From Hyaloscypha bicolor E (taxonomy: Eukaryota > Ascomycota > Leotiomycetes > Helotiales > Hyaloscyphaceae), in the NCBI RefSeq assembly GCF_002865645.1, contig NW_020194560.1, positions 124,001-188,000 of the forward strand: DNA of 64,000 nucleotides. The letters run 5' to 3'. Numbering within the stretch: the stretch's first letter is position 1; the number at the start of each line of letters is the position of its first letter. The notes under the pieces were generated by a model. That model saw only the letters and a program-made list of their open reading frames with translations. It had not been told where the DNA came from and did no database searches. Shown one piece after another: positions 48,694 to 59,033 of this stretch. The translations under genes and the position numbers were made by a program.

Positions 48694-50245
48694 TCATGCT
48701 TGACCAACGGGCTTCCTTCCGTAGACCACTAGCCTGCGTGCGGCTGGTTAAACTCAATTGCATCCTGTAAGGCGGAATCACTTACACAGGAGCATAACAA
48801 TGCGTCTTCGTATTCTTCACATCATCTCTCACAGCCGGCAAGTAAGCCTTCACCTGCTCAGGAGTCCAGCCCATGGCACCCAGAACCTTGAGGCTCAAGC
48901 CCTCAAGCCCATTCAAAAGGTCCGTCTGCGCATACACACTCATTTCCTTATAAAATTTCCCTTTTGCCCACGCATTTAACGGGAAGTAATACTTCTTCTC
49001 CACAACGTCTTGGAATCCAAGCTCCTCAAACCATCTTTTGTAATGAGGCACGTTGTTCCATGGCCTCCCTAATTGTATTGCCCCTTCGTTGATGGTTTGC
49101 ATCCATTTATATAATGCGGATTCTGTGGGCGGGTCACCCATGTATTGGAACGGCCACACCATGTCTTGCATCTCAAAGTAGCCTCCTGGAGTCAACGAGT
49201 TGTAAGCTTTTTGAAATACCGATTTGGGATCTTTGAAACAGGATAGAAGAGCCCGGCCGTGGATATAGTCAAACTGCTCGTTAAAGATCCAGTCATCTTC
49301 TGCGTCGTCGATCTCGAACCGACAGTTGGGAGGAACGCTTTAAGATGGTCAGAAGCTAAATTTGGGTAGTCTCAAGGCCAAAATGGCTTACTGGAGTGGT
49401 TGGATGGCACTGAGATCGGTGCCTAGAACTTGAGCTGATGGATATTGCTCCGCTAGGTTCAGGTGTCAGAGACTTATTCCTGGACGAAATTCCATTCCTT
49501 ACCGAAATCAATTGCCCAGTTTCCTGTACCTGAATTCGAGGTCAGATTAGATACGTGAAATATAGGTGCTGCTGTTTCCAAACCTGTTGCGATATCAAGT
49601 ACGTTCTGTGGTTTTGGTCCGATGGGTGATAGATGGAGCCTCCCGAGAGCAAAATTGAACAAGGCATGTTGTATGTCTGTTATGCGTTAAAATAAGCACT
49701 TAATTGGAAGAGCGAATCTCACCAAGCCTTTCTTGTTCTTGCTATAATTGATGAAAGATGTTAGACGGCCACTGAGGATATCGCACGGGACAGGGTGACA
49801 CACCTCGTCATTCGGCAATACGTACTCTGAGAAATCAGCAGGAAGTCATGAAGTCGATTAAGAGAACTCACTACCCTGTCGAAACCGGTGGTAGGTTCTC
49901 CCATTCTCTTCAACGTGCTCGTAAATGCTTGATCGCAGTGAGGTTGTCGATGTTCTGTTGAAGTCTTAGTCATGATATGTCGTGCGACGTTACAGTGGCA
50001 CAGACACGGTACTCATTCCATCAATAGCAGAACCCGTGTCGCTCTATATAACACTCATAAGTAAATAAAACACCCAAAGCTTGTTGATAGTTCCTTGCAG
50101 TAGTGCATACATGATTATCTTGGTCATCCACCGTAGGAATTGATGGAGCGGTACCGCTTTCCCACCGGGAGAGGGGTAGCCCAGGCTGCCCCTTTGCCTC
50201 AGGGGCAGAATTAGCAGGTGTCTGGTAGCTATTAGATTCCGCCAT
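48694..50245 (-). CDS. LaeA-like class I SAM-dependent methyltransferase
   Basis: Nine or more exons. Firm ones: 49,954-49,872, 49,826-49,804, 49,741-49,723, 49,676-49,584, 49,529-49,503, 49,452-49,392, 49,337-48,786 and 48,733-48,694; introns are 45-62 bp and all phases agree (298 residues). Exon 1 lies upstream, with ATG at 50,245 (MAESNSYQTP; alternatives 50,269 and 50,308); its donor is unresolved (50,054 keeps frame, while the better-looking GTATGC at 50,110 does not). Family marks: YEHVEENGRTYHRFRQGKYV and LPNDE near the start, SAM motif I VLDIATGTGNWAIDF, acidic LGTDLSAIQP, FEIDDAEDDW, YIHGR and LTPGGYFEMQD. The last exon restores the usual C-terminus (VVYGRKP) that an apparent stop at 48,782 would remove. 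Members include pathway methyltransferases and LaeA-type regulators; which applies here cannot be told. A CACGTG box lies about 290 bp upstream. Confidence 0.85.
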
Positions 50246-50532
50246 TTCAGCAGTATCCAGGTTATTCATGAAACTATCGAGATTGAGGCAGGGAGGGTGA
50301 AAGCGCAAATGGGAAAGGGTTTTGAGAGTGACTGGGAAAACTTAGTCTGGAAGAGCGGTCGGCCCCGCGCTGGCGCCCTTGGCGGGAAAGCTGGGCCGTG
50401 TCCCCTAATGCAGTTGCAACCACTTTCGGCTGCACTCCGCGTAAAACCCAACCCCAAATCAAGAGGATACTGAGGACTAGGAATAGTCTGTGCAGCTTCT
50501 GAGAAGGCCTGCTAACCGATCAAATGGCATGC

Positions 50533-50538
50533 CACGTG
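50533..50538. promoter_or_regulatory. CACGTG box upstream of the methyltransferase gene
   Basis: Sits 288 bp before the preferred methyltransferase start codon (264 bp before the alternative at 50,269). Matches the box core before the ATP-grasp and oxygenase genes. Regulatory role inferred. Confidence 0.35.
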
Positions 50539-50674
50539 ATTGATTTGAGAAACGTGGAGTATATCTCTTCACTGGACGTGTACGGAGGTTCCAGTATAAA
50601 GTAAAGAGAATAGGGCACAGAGCCTGTAGCTATCCTATAAGACCCTGTCGCTCTACATTCAGTCAACGAGCCCT

Positions 50675-51439
50675 AGCCCGTCCGGCTCTCTTTCGCCACG
50701 TCGCTTATCGGAACTGCAACGCTTTAAAAAGTCCAAACAAGAAATTTAGCTGATTTGGGTATGAATCAGATAAACAGAACTAGAAGGAATTAAATACGTA
50801 TATTTACTAGTATTAGGGTGTAGCTTATAATAGTCGGACTTCACGTCACGCTAAAGGGGCCCTTCCCTTTAGTCGGGGAAAGCGAGTTGGCCCGCGAAAG
50901 CGAGATGGCCTGTTTCGGCCTTTTTTGCCTTCTAAAAAACAATATTAGAAACTAGCTATAGAAAATCTAATTAATACATTTTATTTGCGATCTCATAGTT
51001 ACCTATCGCATACTTAAGGGCTAAAGTTTTAAGTAAAAGAATAAAAATTTATAATTAAGCAAAAGTTATAGATCTGATACTCGCGAAACGGTCGCAAATA
51101 AATAATTCTTACGATTTTTGTATTTCTCGTAGTTTTATTATTAAAACCTTAATAACTATCTACCCATATATTTTTTTAAGATTTAGAGAATCGTATCTAG
51201 TTTATAAGGCTTATATTTTAAATTCTACTACTTAGAATTATTTAAAAAGGTCAATATTTCAAGTTATTAAGGATTTTATTTGGCGCGGGCCATCTCGCTT
51301 TCGCGGGCCAACTCGCTTTCCCCGACTAAAGGGAAGGGCCCCTTTAGCGTGACGTGAAGTCCGACTATTAATGGAAAGGTCAAAGTTTTGAAGTTTTGTG
51401 GCTGCGATAAGCGACGTGGGGGTGAGAGCTAGATGGGAT
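50675..51439. mobile_element. Outer Mutator-like MITE, split by another MITE
   Basis: The ends form inverted repeats of about 36 bp (left AGCCCGTCCGGCTC...CACGTCGCTTATCG; right end, reverse-complemented, ATCCCATCTAGCTC...CACGTCGCTTATCG). They are flanked by a 10-bp direct repeat AACGAGCCCT (50,665-50,674 and 51,440-51,449). Long inverted ends with 9-10-bp target duplications point to the Mutator-like group. The inner element 50,833-51,365 is inserted in it; without that insertion it is about 230 bp. Confidence 0.7.
50833..51365. mobile_element. MITE with 78-bp perfect terminal inverted repeats
   Basis: 533 bp bounded by GTCGGACTTCACGTCACGCT and its exact reverse complement. The two arms are identical for 78 bp, up to GAGATGGCC. 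TA flanks both ends (50,831-50,832 and 51,366-51,367). The interior is AT-rich and noncoding. Perfect arms imply a recent insertion or recent gene conversion. Related copies lie at 46,481-46,663 and about 36,800-37,130. Confidence 0.9.
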
Positions 51440-51449
51440 AACGAGCCCT

Positions 51450-52463
51450 GCGGAAATCCCGGCTATATTCGGGCGCTGTAGTTGCCCTGCTAGGTAGGTG
51501 GCTTACGCCTAAAGTGAAGCGGTCCCAGTAATTGTTCTTTTACAGGCCTCTATAGGCTTGAAAGCCTATATTATTCGTACTTTATGCCGGAATCTCCGTA
51601 CTCATTAAGCAAATTGTAAAGGAGTAAAATCATGGTACACGTAGCTCGACCTCCGATGCAGTTTCTATGTTTTGATTAAAAATCGTGTTTTGAAGGTGTT
51701 TCGTCTACAGTTGTGCTCACGCCAGGAAAAGAGGGCCGGCCGCTACTCATATCCGCATGTCAGAATAGAACCAGCGAAACAACAAGCCGAATATGATTGT
51801 AAATCTTACTAGGAGTTTTTATTCACGGTGCTAGTTAAAGCATACCACCAACGTCCAACTCCCTGCTCCCTCAAACGAGACTCCCAATACACCTTGGGAT
51901 ACCAACATAGTATCTAGACCCCACATCCCCACTACGGGCCATGGAAACACAATGCTCTATAACCCTACGACTTTTTCAGATAACGAAGGCTTCAAATATT
52001 TCCCCCCCAAAGACGGAGATGGATTTCAGTAACGTCAAGGTAAGGCCATCACATGATAATCATGTGATTGGATACCAGTTGACTTTAAAGTAGGTAAAAG
52101 AACCCTTCCTTTCTAAAAGACTTAGTTAAATGTGTGTCAGCCTAGGCTTCTCATTACTGGCTTCACTAAATATACCAAGCATCTCCAGGTCCAAGATCTT
52201 GCACTTATCTACCCTAATTCGGTAGTTCGTCTTGCTCGCTAAGAATCAAGATCCTGGTGAGATTAATAAGCAGCGAGCAGCATCCGATCACTATACATTC
52301 ATGTCCTCCTTCTTTCTATGAAAAATTTCCTCGGGTTCTCCAACCTGGATCTCAAATTCGAGATATTGTAAAGTCAAATTTAGTAACTCGGGGTCGGCAT
52401 TTCTGAGCCAGCAGCCAGACGTTCTCCAGAAGCTGTCACCTCCAAATGCTCCTAGCTGGAACA
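51450..52463. other. Intergenic, upstream region of the DUF4396 gene
   Basis: Mixed composition without a supported gene. The minus-strand frame at 52,291-52,500 overlaps the 5' end of the DUF4396 gene and has no family features. Confidence 0.6.
52048..52068. promoter_or_regulatory. 21-bp palindrome with paired CATGTG/CACATG
   Basis: ATCACATGA and TCATGTGAT face each other across TAA, a perfect inverted repeat about 400 bp before the DUF4396 start codon. It could be a dimeric regulator site; inferred from symmetry only. Confidence 0.4.
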
Positions 52464-53818
52464 ATGGAATCAACTTACAACCCTCCCCTCTCTTTAACAA
52501 TCATAGGTACAATTTTCATCGGTCTTGCGACTCTTGTGGCGGCATGGATTACGTTCGATATCATTGTTCGGCGGGGTTGGGAGACGATGATGGCTATCAT
52601 GTGAGCTTCCCACTCCCATTCTCTCGTCACTCTGCTAATACATCTTTATGAAGGATTCCGGTGTATATCTTGAATGCACTGTATCTGGCTCCTATTACTC
52701 TTTGGACGTACTTGAAATACGGACGACCCGAGAAGATGGGTGGGAAAATGAAAGGGATGGATGTGGGGAGTGAGAAAAAGACTGAAGCTTCTGAAGCCCC
52801 GCCTGATAATCATGATATGAAGGGGCATAAGCATATGCAGATGATGAAAACGGAAGAACCAAGCCACGGTATGAGCGGCCATGACCATATGGGGATGAAA
52901 CTTGATGGCGAACACCACGATATGAGCAGTGAGGCCGATATGTCTGACCGGGGCCATCATCACGGAATGATGGACAATCACGAAACGAATCAAGAAGGCG
53001 GATTCCAAGTGGATCACTCGCAGCATATAGGTCACAACATGGCTGGAATGCGCCACATGAATCTTGCTATGGAGGGATACGACATGTCAGCAGGAACCCC
53101 AGCAAACACACGTATTGAACAGCCTCCAAACACGCCAGCAAAGCAGCACGACATGTCCCACATGGGCCACATGGACCATGAAGCAATGGATCACAGCGGC
53201 ATGCACCACGGAGCAATGCACAACATGCACATGCCTTCCCCGGACCAGCCCATGTTCCCTACAGTAACCATAGCAGTCTGCCACTGCGGCGCGGGCTGCC
53301 TCCTAGGAGACATCGTTGGAGAATGGCTTGTTTTCGGGACGAACGCTACACTTGGTGGGAAATCCATTGGGCCTGAGTTTCTCATCGGTATAATCTCTCT
53401 TCTCCTCTCATCAAAACTTCATCTATCCTCCAAAACGCTAATACTACATGAATAGACTACGCATTCGCCCTCCTCTTCGGCATCGTCTTCCAATACTTCT
53501 CCATCGCGCCCATGTCCGGCGGCTACGGGCCCAAAACGCTCTGGCGCGCCGCGAAAGCGGATTTCCTGTCACTCACCTTCTTTGAAATTGGGCTGTTTGG
53601 GTGGATGGCTATTTTTCAGTTTGGGATTTTTGGGCAGAGGCTGGGGATGGATAATGTGGTTTATTGGTGGATGATGCAGGTGAGTTTGTGTTATATGAGA
53701 GGACAGAGGGACGTGGCTAATAGGGTGCGGACAGGTGGGCATGTTCTTTGGGCATTGGACGGCTTTTCCGATCAATTGGTGGTTGATTACGAGTAATGTT
53801 AAGGAGAGGGTGGTTTGA
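52464..53818 (+). CDS. DUF4396-type membrane protein with long Met/His-rich loop
   Basis: Four exons: 52,464-52,600, 52,654-53,387, 53,456-53,679 and 53,735-53,818, giving 392 residues; introns 53, 68 and 55 bp, all in frame. The ATG at 52,464 has A at -3; an in-frame ATG 18 bases earlier is possible. Membrane segment 1 is at about residues 9-32 (GTIFIGLATLVAAWITF), segment 2 at about 45-66 (PVYILNALYLAPITLW). Residues about 74-240 form a hydrophilic loop packed with HxM, MxH and HDM clusters (HDMSHMGHMDHEAMDH). Then comes the DUF4396 core: CHCGAGC at 255-261, GDIVGEWLVF, FGIVFQYFSIAP, WRAAKADFLSLTFFEIGLFG and HWTAFPINWWL, with about four further membrane segments. The family's function is not established. 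Met/His clusters of this kind bind copper in CTR transporters and Cu chaperones, so a role in copper handling is a reasonable inference. Confidence 0.85.
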
Positions 53819-54153
53819 TGGTGAGATAATAGGGGTGAGCATTGTGGAGATGTAACGTTGTGCATGGAAATCGAGATTATCACAGAGGTACGAAGTCTCA
53901 CGCAGCTAAGGGATCACATTCGGGATACACGAATGTTGAATTCTCAATCCGATCCCTAATCCATAACGACTGGTAATCTATAGCGACAGGGCATGCGCTG
54001 GCAAACCGCTCAAGGCCCAGCCGTAGCACTTCAGCTCAGCCAACAAAATTAACTGCCTCTCCTGGGTATCCTCAACAAGCTTGTCCTCATACGTCCTTCT
54101 CTTTATGTCCAAATCCGAACTCCAGATACCATTCCTTTGCCAGAGATCTTCGC

Positions 54154-54558
54154 CTAAGCAGCTACTACTTGGTACGATTGCGAGCCTGTCACAATATGGC
54201 AGCCGCCGAGAGGGGGAGATTGAGCAATTTGAATAGCGGAACCGGTGCAGCCGGCCGCCGAATATACAATAGCTGAATTGAGAATTGAAGGGTCAGCAGT
54301 GCATCAATGAAGATAATTTCAAAATGAGGGGTCATTACCGGTAAAGCCAGGGGCAAGGAACGCTTGGTTGACGCCATTGAATGCGAAGGTGTAGCAGGTG
54401 GAATCTGTTGGTTGCAGGACTTGAGAGTTGGTAGCGCAGTCGCTGAAGAATATGTCGACTGCTTCAGGGGTACCAACAACTTGGGGAGAGGGGGCAGCGG
54501 CGACTTGGCTGGTGGCAAGAGTTAGGACGGCAGAAACGAGAAGGGCGATAGAGATCAT
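54154..54558 (-). CDS. Small secreted four-cysteine protein
   Basis: Two exons, 54,558-54,339 and 54,272-54,154, give 112 residues; the 66-bp intron (GTAATG...CAG) is in frame. The start at 54,558 gives a clear signal peptide (MISIALLVSAVLTLATSQ, cleavage probably near AAA-APS at 20-23). The mature part is about 90 residues with four cysteines (DCATN, TCYTF, GCTGS, GGCHI) that could form two disulfides. No catalytic motif is seen. Size, export and cysteine content are those of fungal small secreted proteins, including effector candidates, but that role is not shown. The longer in-frame extension to 54,750 lacks a signal peptide and is likely 5' untranslated sequence. Confidence 0.75.
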
Positions 54559-54559
54559 T

Positions 54560-57150
54560 TTGGTGATTGGCAGAAAGTGAGCCTTTTGGAGATTGGACTT
54601 TTGTGGGGTGACTTGCTTTTGTCTTGGTTGAAGGGTGTACTTAAGGATTCCGAGAGGACCTTTATATATGAGTTCAAGAACCATGGTGGGGAGTCGAAAC
54701 CATTTTCCATGGATTTCAGCTCGTTTATCCAACACAAGAAATTGAAACAAAAGCCAACGATTCTTTGATCCCCGTAACTACCACAACAATGATAAGTGTT
54801 AACGAACTCTGGTATCTGCTCTTTGGTCGACAAATGATATACAGAGGCACGGAACTAGGATAGATGGGGCACTGCCCCGCCTTGGCTTTCTGGATGCCAA
54901 CTACTTCCCCCATTGGGGAAGAGTTTGTACATCCTGGCACTTGACACTATATCATTCTGGGCTATGCCAGTACATTTACAGTGAGCGAAACATGGAAACT
55001 GGCATGTAGCGACTAACATAAGTTGTTTATCTCGTTCATCGCAAGATCCGAATGGAGAACCAACGAAATGAGTCAACCGAGAAAAGTTTCCATAATTGGA
55101 TGACAGCAAGTTTGAGAAATGGCCAAATGGCCAAATTCCCGTGGAACCTTTCAAATCGAATGGAGACAGCGAAAATTTGTAATGTTGCGGACAAGTACAT
55201 TTGGGGGCAGGGGTGACAATAGAGCGCATTTCCATGTCCCCAAACCACTATTAATGTGCTCGTGTGTCTAGATTTCTCCAAAACATTCATACCAAATAAA
55301 TTCAAACTTCTCCTTTGTATGAATTAGCCCGATGTTACAGTCCAAAGTGCCCGAGTCTCATTCGTCGATTGAAGAACCAAACGAAGTCCGGCGAAGTTCT
55401 TCTAAACCTCAAAAAGGGGGAGGAGGAAAACGTAGCAACATGAAAAAAACGGATGACGCTAAGGCTAGACGGATCCCGCATTCTCCCACCCACAACGTTG
55501 CCCATGGGGAAGCTAACTTTGCCTCTTAGTGATGAAAATTCGAACGGTGTGGGTAAGTCTTTTGCATTCGACAAACCACCCGTTGCCAGGTACTAGCTTT
55601 TAGGGTAGCCCCAGAGAAAACAAAACCTCCGACTGGGCCAAAATACGTACGCGGAACCTACGGAAGTGACTCGCATACTCTCCGCAGGGCCGATGACATG
55701 GCTTACACGAGATGCAGAAGGCGTGGAGCCTCTAGAAGCCTTCCAACACCCGTATGTTTCGGATAAATAAGGTCGATGAGAATACCAGGCGTGACAGTGT
55801 TCCTATTTGTCAACTATGACGGAAAATTCCTGCAACATTGAAAATCGGACCGAGCCAGTCGAAAAAATTACAGAGGGTTTCCGTGGTCGGATTTCCTCCC
55901 TTCAAACGGCGAGGCAATTAGTATGCTGGACTTGGCCCGGTCTGTCCTCTTATTCATCTAATGGCGAGAGATGAGCGGCACAATTCTGACAAAGATCCGT
56001 CCGCCGAGGACGCCGTGCGACGGGAGGAAGCACTGGAGCACTTCCGCAGTGACCCGCAGCCCGTGCCGGCATACTCCGATCGAAATTGAATAGACGGGGT
56101 ATTTTGGCAGTCGTAAACCATATTTTGATGAAAGAGAAGGTTGATAGTTTGCAGCCTTACCTGTCGGCAATCCCTCGCTTTGCTGGGGCCGACTTGCACT
56201 AGCGAGTCGGACCTAGCAACTCTGACATACCAGCAAATCAGACATTATTGTATCAAAAACCACTAAAAGAGCTATTATAATAAAATTAAATCGTAATTAT
56301 AGCTCTTAATTAAGCCATGAGAATACATTAATCCATTTTATTATATTATGCGTAGTTTTATAATAGAAAAAAGGTAAGCAAAAGTCGCAATATTAGGCAT
56401 GCAAAGAGCAATTTTAGTTTAAAATTACTCGCCATTATAGCGAACTTATACAAAATCAATATACAACATAATACGACGCTTCCAAATTAAAAAATAATAA
56501 CGCATACTTTGATAATAGAGTTAGGTCTTTTAATATATTGAACTAAATGCTTGATTATATTGTTTTTCGGAAAGCTCAAGCTCCCTTAAAACTCTGGAAA
56601 TTACGTCTCCACTTAAAAGTGGGGGGTACAGCCCCTAATTTTCGACATAATACATAAATTTTCTATAAAAAGTCGGAGATGCGGTTGTGTATTTCATTAA
56701 TAAAACAGGCTTAAAGACCTGTGTCGGAGGTGGTGGCACCAGTGCACTGCGTTCGATGTCCCGAACCTGCAGAAATGCCAGCAAGCAAGGCTCTCGCCTA
56801 AACATGCGCTAAAATGTGCGAATGACTCAGCCACGTGATAGGCATCAGTCATTGGACTTGTCTCTATCTCCATCTTCGACTTCACAATCTAGATAACGCC
56901 GAACACTTACCACCACCCCCCAATGACCTCTCGTGAAGAAAAACTTGGCTCTGATATCTTGCGAGTTCCTTCATTGAGGGTAACAATAGTGTGTTGGCTC
57001 AAAACGCTCCCTTCGGTTTCTCCCGGACTAGGCGGGCCGACCTTCTGAATCAGGTTGCCTGTGCCACCCCAACCCCCTTCTCCTTGGAAGGTCAGATCGC
57101 AAACCAATCTCCCAACCCCAGCAAGTCGGCGAAAAGGCATGGGTTGTTGG
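54560..57150. other. Long intergenic region with weak reading frames
   Basis: No gene could be supported. Two short plus-strand frames deserve mention: 55,332-55,529 (65 codons, basic and Ser-rich, no family) and 55,961-56,089 (42 codons beginning MARDERHNSDKDPS, charged, codon use like a real exon, no visible partner exon). Positions 56,260-56,690 are AT-rich. A CACGTG box is at 56,832-56,837, 321 bp before the first F-box gene. Confidence 0.5.
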
Positions 57151-57152
57151 CT

Positions 57153-57910
57153 ATGGCATCTAGCCCATGGGTCAGAATCAGAGACGCTGGCCGCGACGAG
57201 CTGGATACAATGCAAACATTCCTCGACAATATCAGCCTCAATTGTGAGTCTTCGTCCATGAATACTCAGACTATGCTGACCTATCGAATACAGGCGATGA
57301 TGTGCAGCGTCAGGATCATGGGACATCTGATCCTCTGATCCTCCCTCCAACCCCCGTAACCTCGTACACCCACCCGTACACTAATGTGATCGTCAACCAA
57401 TTTGTGGTCGAACCCCAACAAGAGCTGTCTTTTACGTCATCTAAAGCGGTGGTCTGGGTTACTCCCGACCCCGAGGAACCTGTTTCTGGTGGAACACAGC
57501 TCCTGGATCTTCCCATCGATATTCTTGAACTGCTTTGCCGACGCTATCTAGACATCTGCTCGAACACTTGTCTAGGCTTGACTTGCAAAGCCTTCTTCAA
57601 CATTACCGAACATTTGTACCCCTTTCAAGTCAGTTTGTACACCAGAACCTTACCAACTCGGAGATGTCTTGGGCATCTGTTGACGCAATGGATGGCACCG
57701 AAGTATAGTTTTGACCATTCTTGGGGGAGATTCAAGTTGAAGCGGCACTACATCAAAGATGAGGCTGAAATTGAGAGGAGGTGGAAGGAGAAAGAATCTT
57801 GGCCTAGGATCCGTCTGACGATGGATGGTATGGGAGCCGTTGTTGCATACAGGGCGAAGCGCAAAGGATTTGAAGAAATGGAACACCGGCTGCCTTATGC
57901 CAACAGGTGA
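57153..57910 (+). CDS. F-box-like protein, array copy 1 (intact)
   Basis: Two exons, 57,153-57,243 and 57,294-57,910, joined across a 50-bp intron (GTGAGT...CAG with GCTGAC branch), 235 residues. The F-box-like motif is at about residues 101-133 (LLDLPIDILELLCRRYLDIC followed by CLGLTCKAFF). The C-terminal part (CLGHLLTQWMAPKYSF, then a Lys/Arg/Glu-rich tail) recurs in the other copies. F-box proteins bind Skp1 and present targets to SCF ubiquitin ligases; here the substrate-binding part is short and unknown. The intron just upstream of the F-box is shared with copies 3 to 8. Confidence 0.75.
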
Positions 57911-58052
57911 TACCAAATGGCAGCCCAAAAGGCCTTGGCGTCACCTCTTGCTTCAAGTTTGTACTAATATGTCTGACGCACGCTTTCTTGGGATGTAATG
58001 CTCTGTCTACTCCCAAATTCTTGTCCAAGTGAATGAGTAATTTCTCGGCATC

Positions 58053-58407
58053 TTGTGGTTAGGTTGGTTATATGAACGTCTCTCCAGTTCAACTCGCCAT
58101 CTCAGCTCCTTAACATTAACATGCCTGGGTCTTACCTGTCGTCACTTCTCCCGTCGGCATCGAGCCGACTACCCTCACCCGACCCCCCTCCAATATTTCG
58201 AGGAGAAGGATTTCGAACTGGAACATGAGAGGCAGCTGTTTCAGCCATTGGCGAAGTGGATGCCCCCCCAGATATGATGAGATGCATTTCATCAGGAGGA
58301 AGGAAATAGATGGAAGATACCGGAAAGCATGTGTCTCCTTGACGAAGGCGTGGGAGGAGAACAAGGAGGCGAGAAAGAAGAGATCAAAGTTGGGCTTCTG
58401 GTATTAA
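58053..58407 (+). pseudogene. F-box-like paralogue, array copy 2 (frameshifted)
   Basis: The C-terminal half of an F-box (LTCLGLTCRHFSRRHR) and the QPLAKWMPP segment are recognisable. The frame then breaks at a run of seven C (about 58,262-58,268): after it, the paralogous sequence RYDEMHFIRRKEIDG and a Lys-rich tail continue in another frame to a stop at 58,405-58,407. One C fewer would restore continuity. The N-terminal half of the F-box is also out of frame or lost. Either a young pseudogene or a homopolymer assembly error. Confidence 0.65.
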
Positions 58408-58569
58408 TGCTAATTGTACTCTACTTGCATTTCTGGGCATGGAATGGTTGGGGGACTAGAATGAGGGCCTTGGATCTCGGGTACGCCATCGAGTTTCCTG
58501 CCTTTTTGGGAATATTTTTGGGAGTTGACAGGGGATTTGGATGGGAAGTTGCCTCATTGAGCTTTAGTT

Positions 58570-59030
58570 GAGCATTCTCTACCGCACGAATCAAATCCTA
58601 CTGCTTCTCGACTTCGCCCTTTGCATTTATCTCCAGTTTCTTCAAAGTATGGGCTGCAATGTGCAGAAAGGGTTAGTACTTTTCACAGATGGAGGCTGTC
58701 AATGTTCAAAACAGTTTTTTGGAACAATCAAAAACTTCAGGGCAGCAGAATTCTAGCTGACCTGCCACAGATCGTACAACAAGAAGTAGGAATATTTTTG
58801 GGTTTTGAGAACATGGTCTTTGACTTTGAAGTTCCAGGCCACCTTTGGACAGTCATGCAATCAGTCAACTTGGATGTCCACAGCCTGTTGGAACATTCCC
58901 AAAAGCGTATAACTCAATGTCGAGCCGGCAGCGTCAACACCCTGCACATCAAGTGAATTCGAAGCCATGACTTACCATATAATTAGTTCAAGCAAGACAA
59001 GTTTCACAATCAAGCACAACCCCAGCTCTC
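58570..59030. other. Spacer in the F-box array; no paralogue recognised
   Basis: A 111-codon plus-strand frame (58,621-58,956) crosses this spacer, but I see no F-box motif in it and no similarity to the other copies. Confidence 0.5.
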
Positions 59031-59033
59031 GAA

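Noticed and set aside
48524..48781. Minus-strand frame of 85 codons after the methyltransferase
   Set aside because: It overlaps the real last exon (48,733-48,694) in a different frame and encodes nothing recognisable.
49474..49973. Minus-strand ORFs starting at 49,662 and 49,973 as separate genes
   Set aside because: They are unspliced readings of methyltransferase exons; splicing gives the conserved SAM motifs in one continuous frame.
52646..53901. Minus-strand His-rich frames opposite the DUF4396 gene
   Set aside because: His/Met-rich codons on the plus strand read as His/Val-rich on the minus strand; no independent support.
54725..55574. Minus-strand frames of 70-126 codons
   Set aside because: No signal peptide, domain or splice partner; low codon bias and overlapping one another.
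58621..58956. A ninth F-box copy between copies 2 and 3
   Set aside because: No F-box motif or LLKDW-like segment could be found in any frame.
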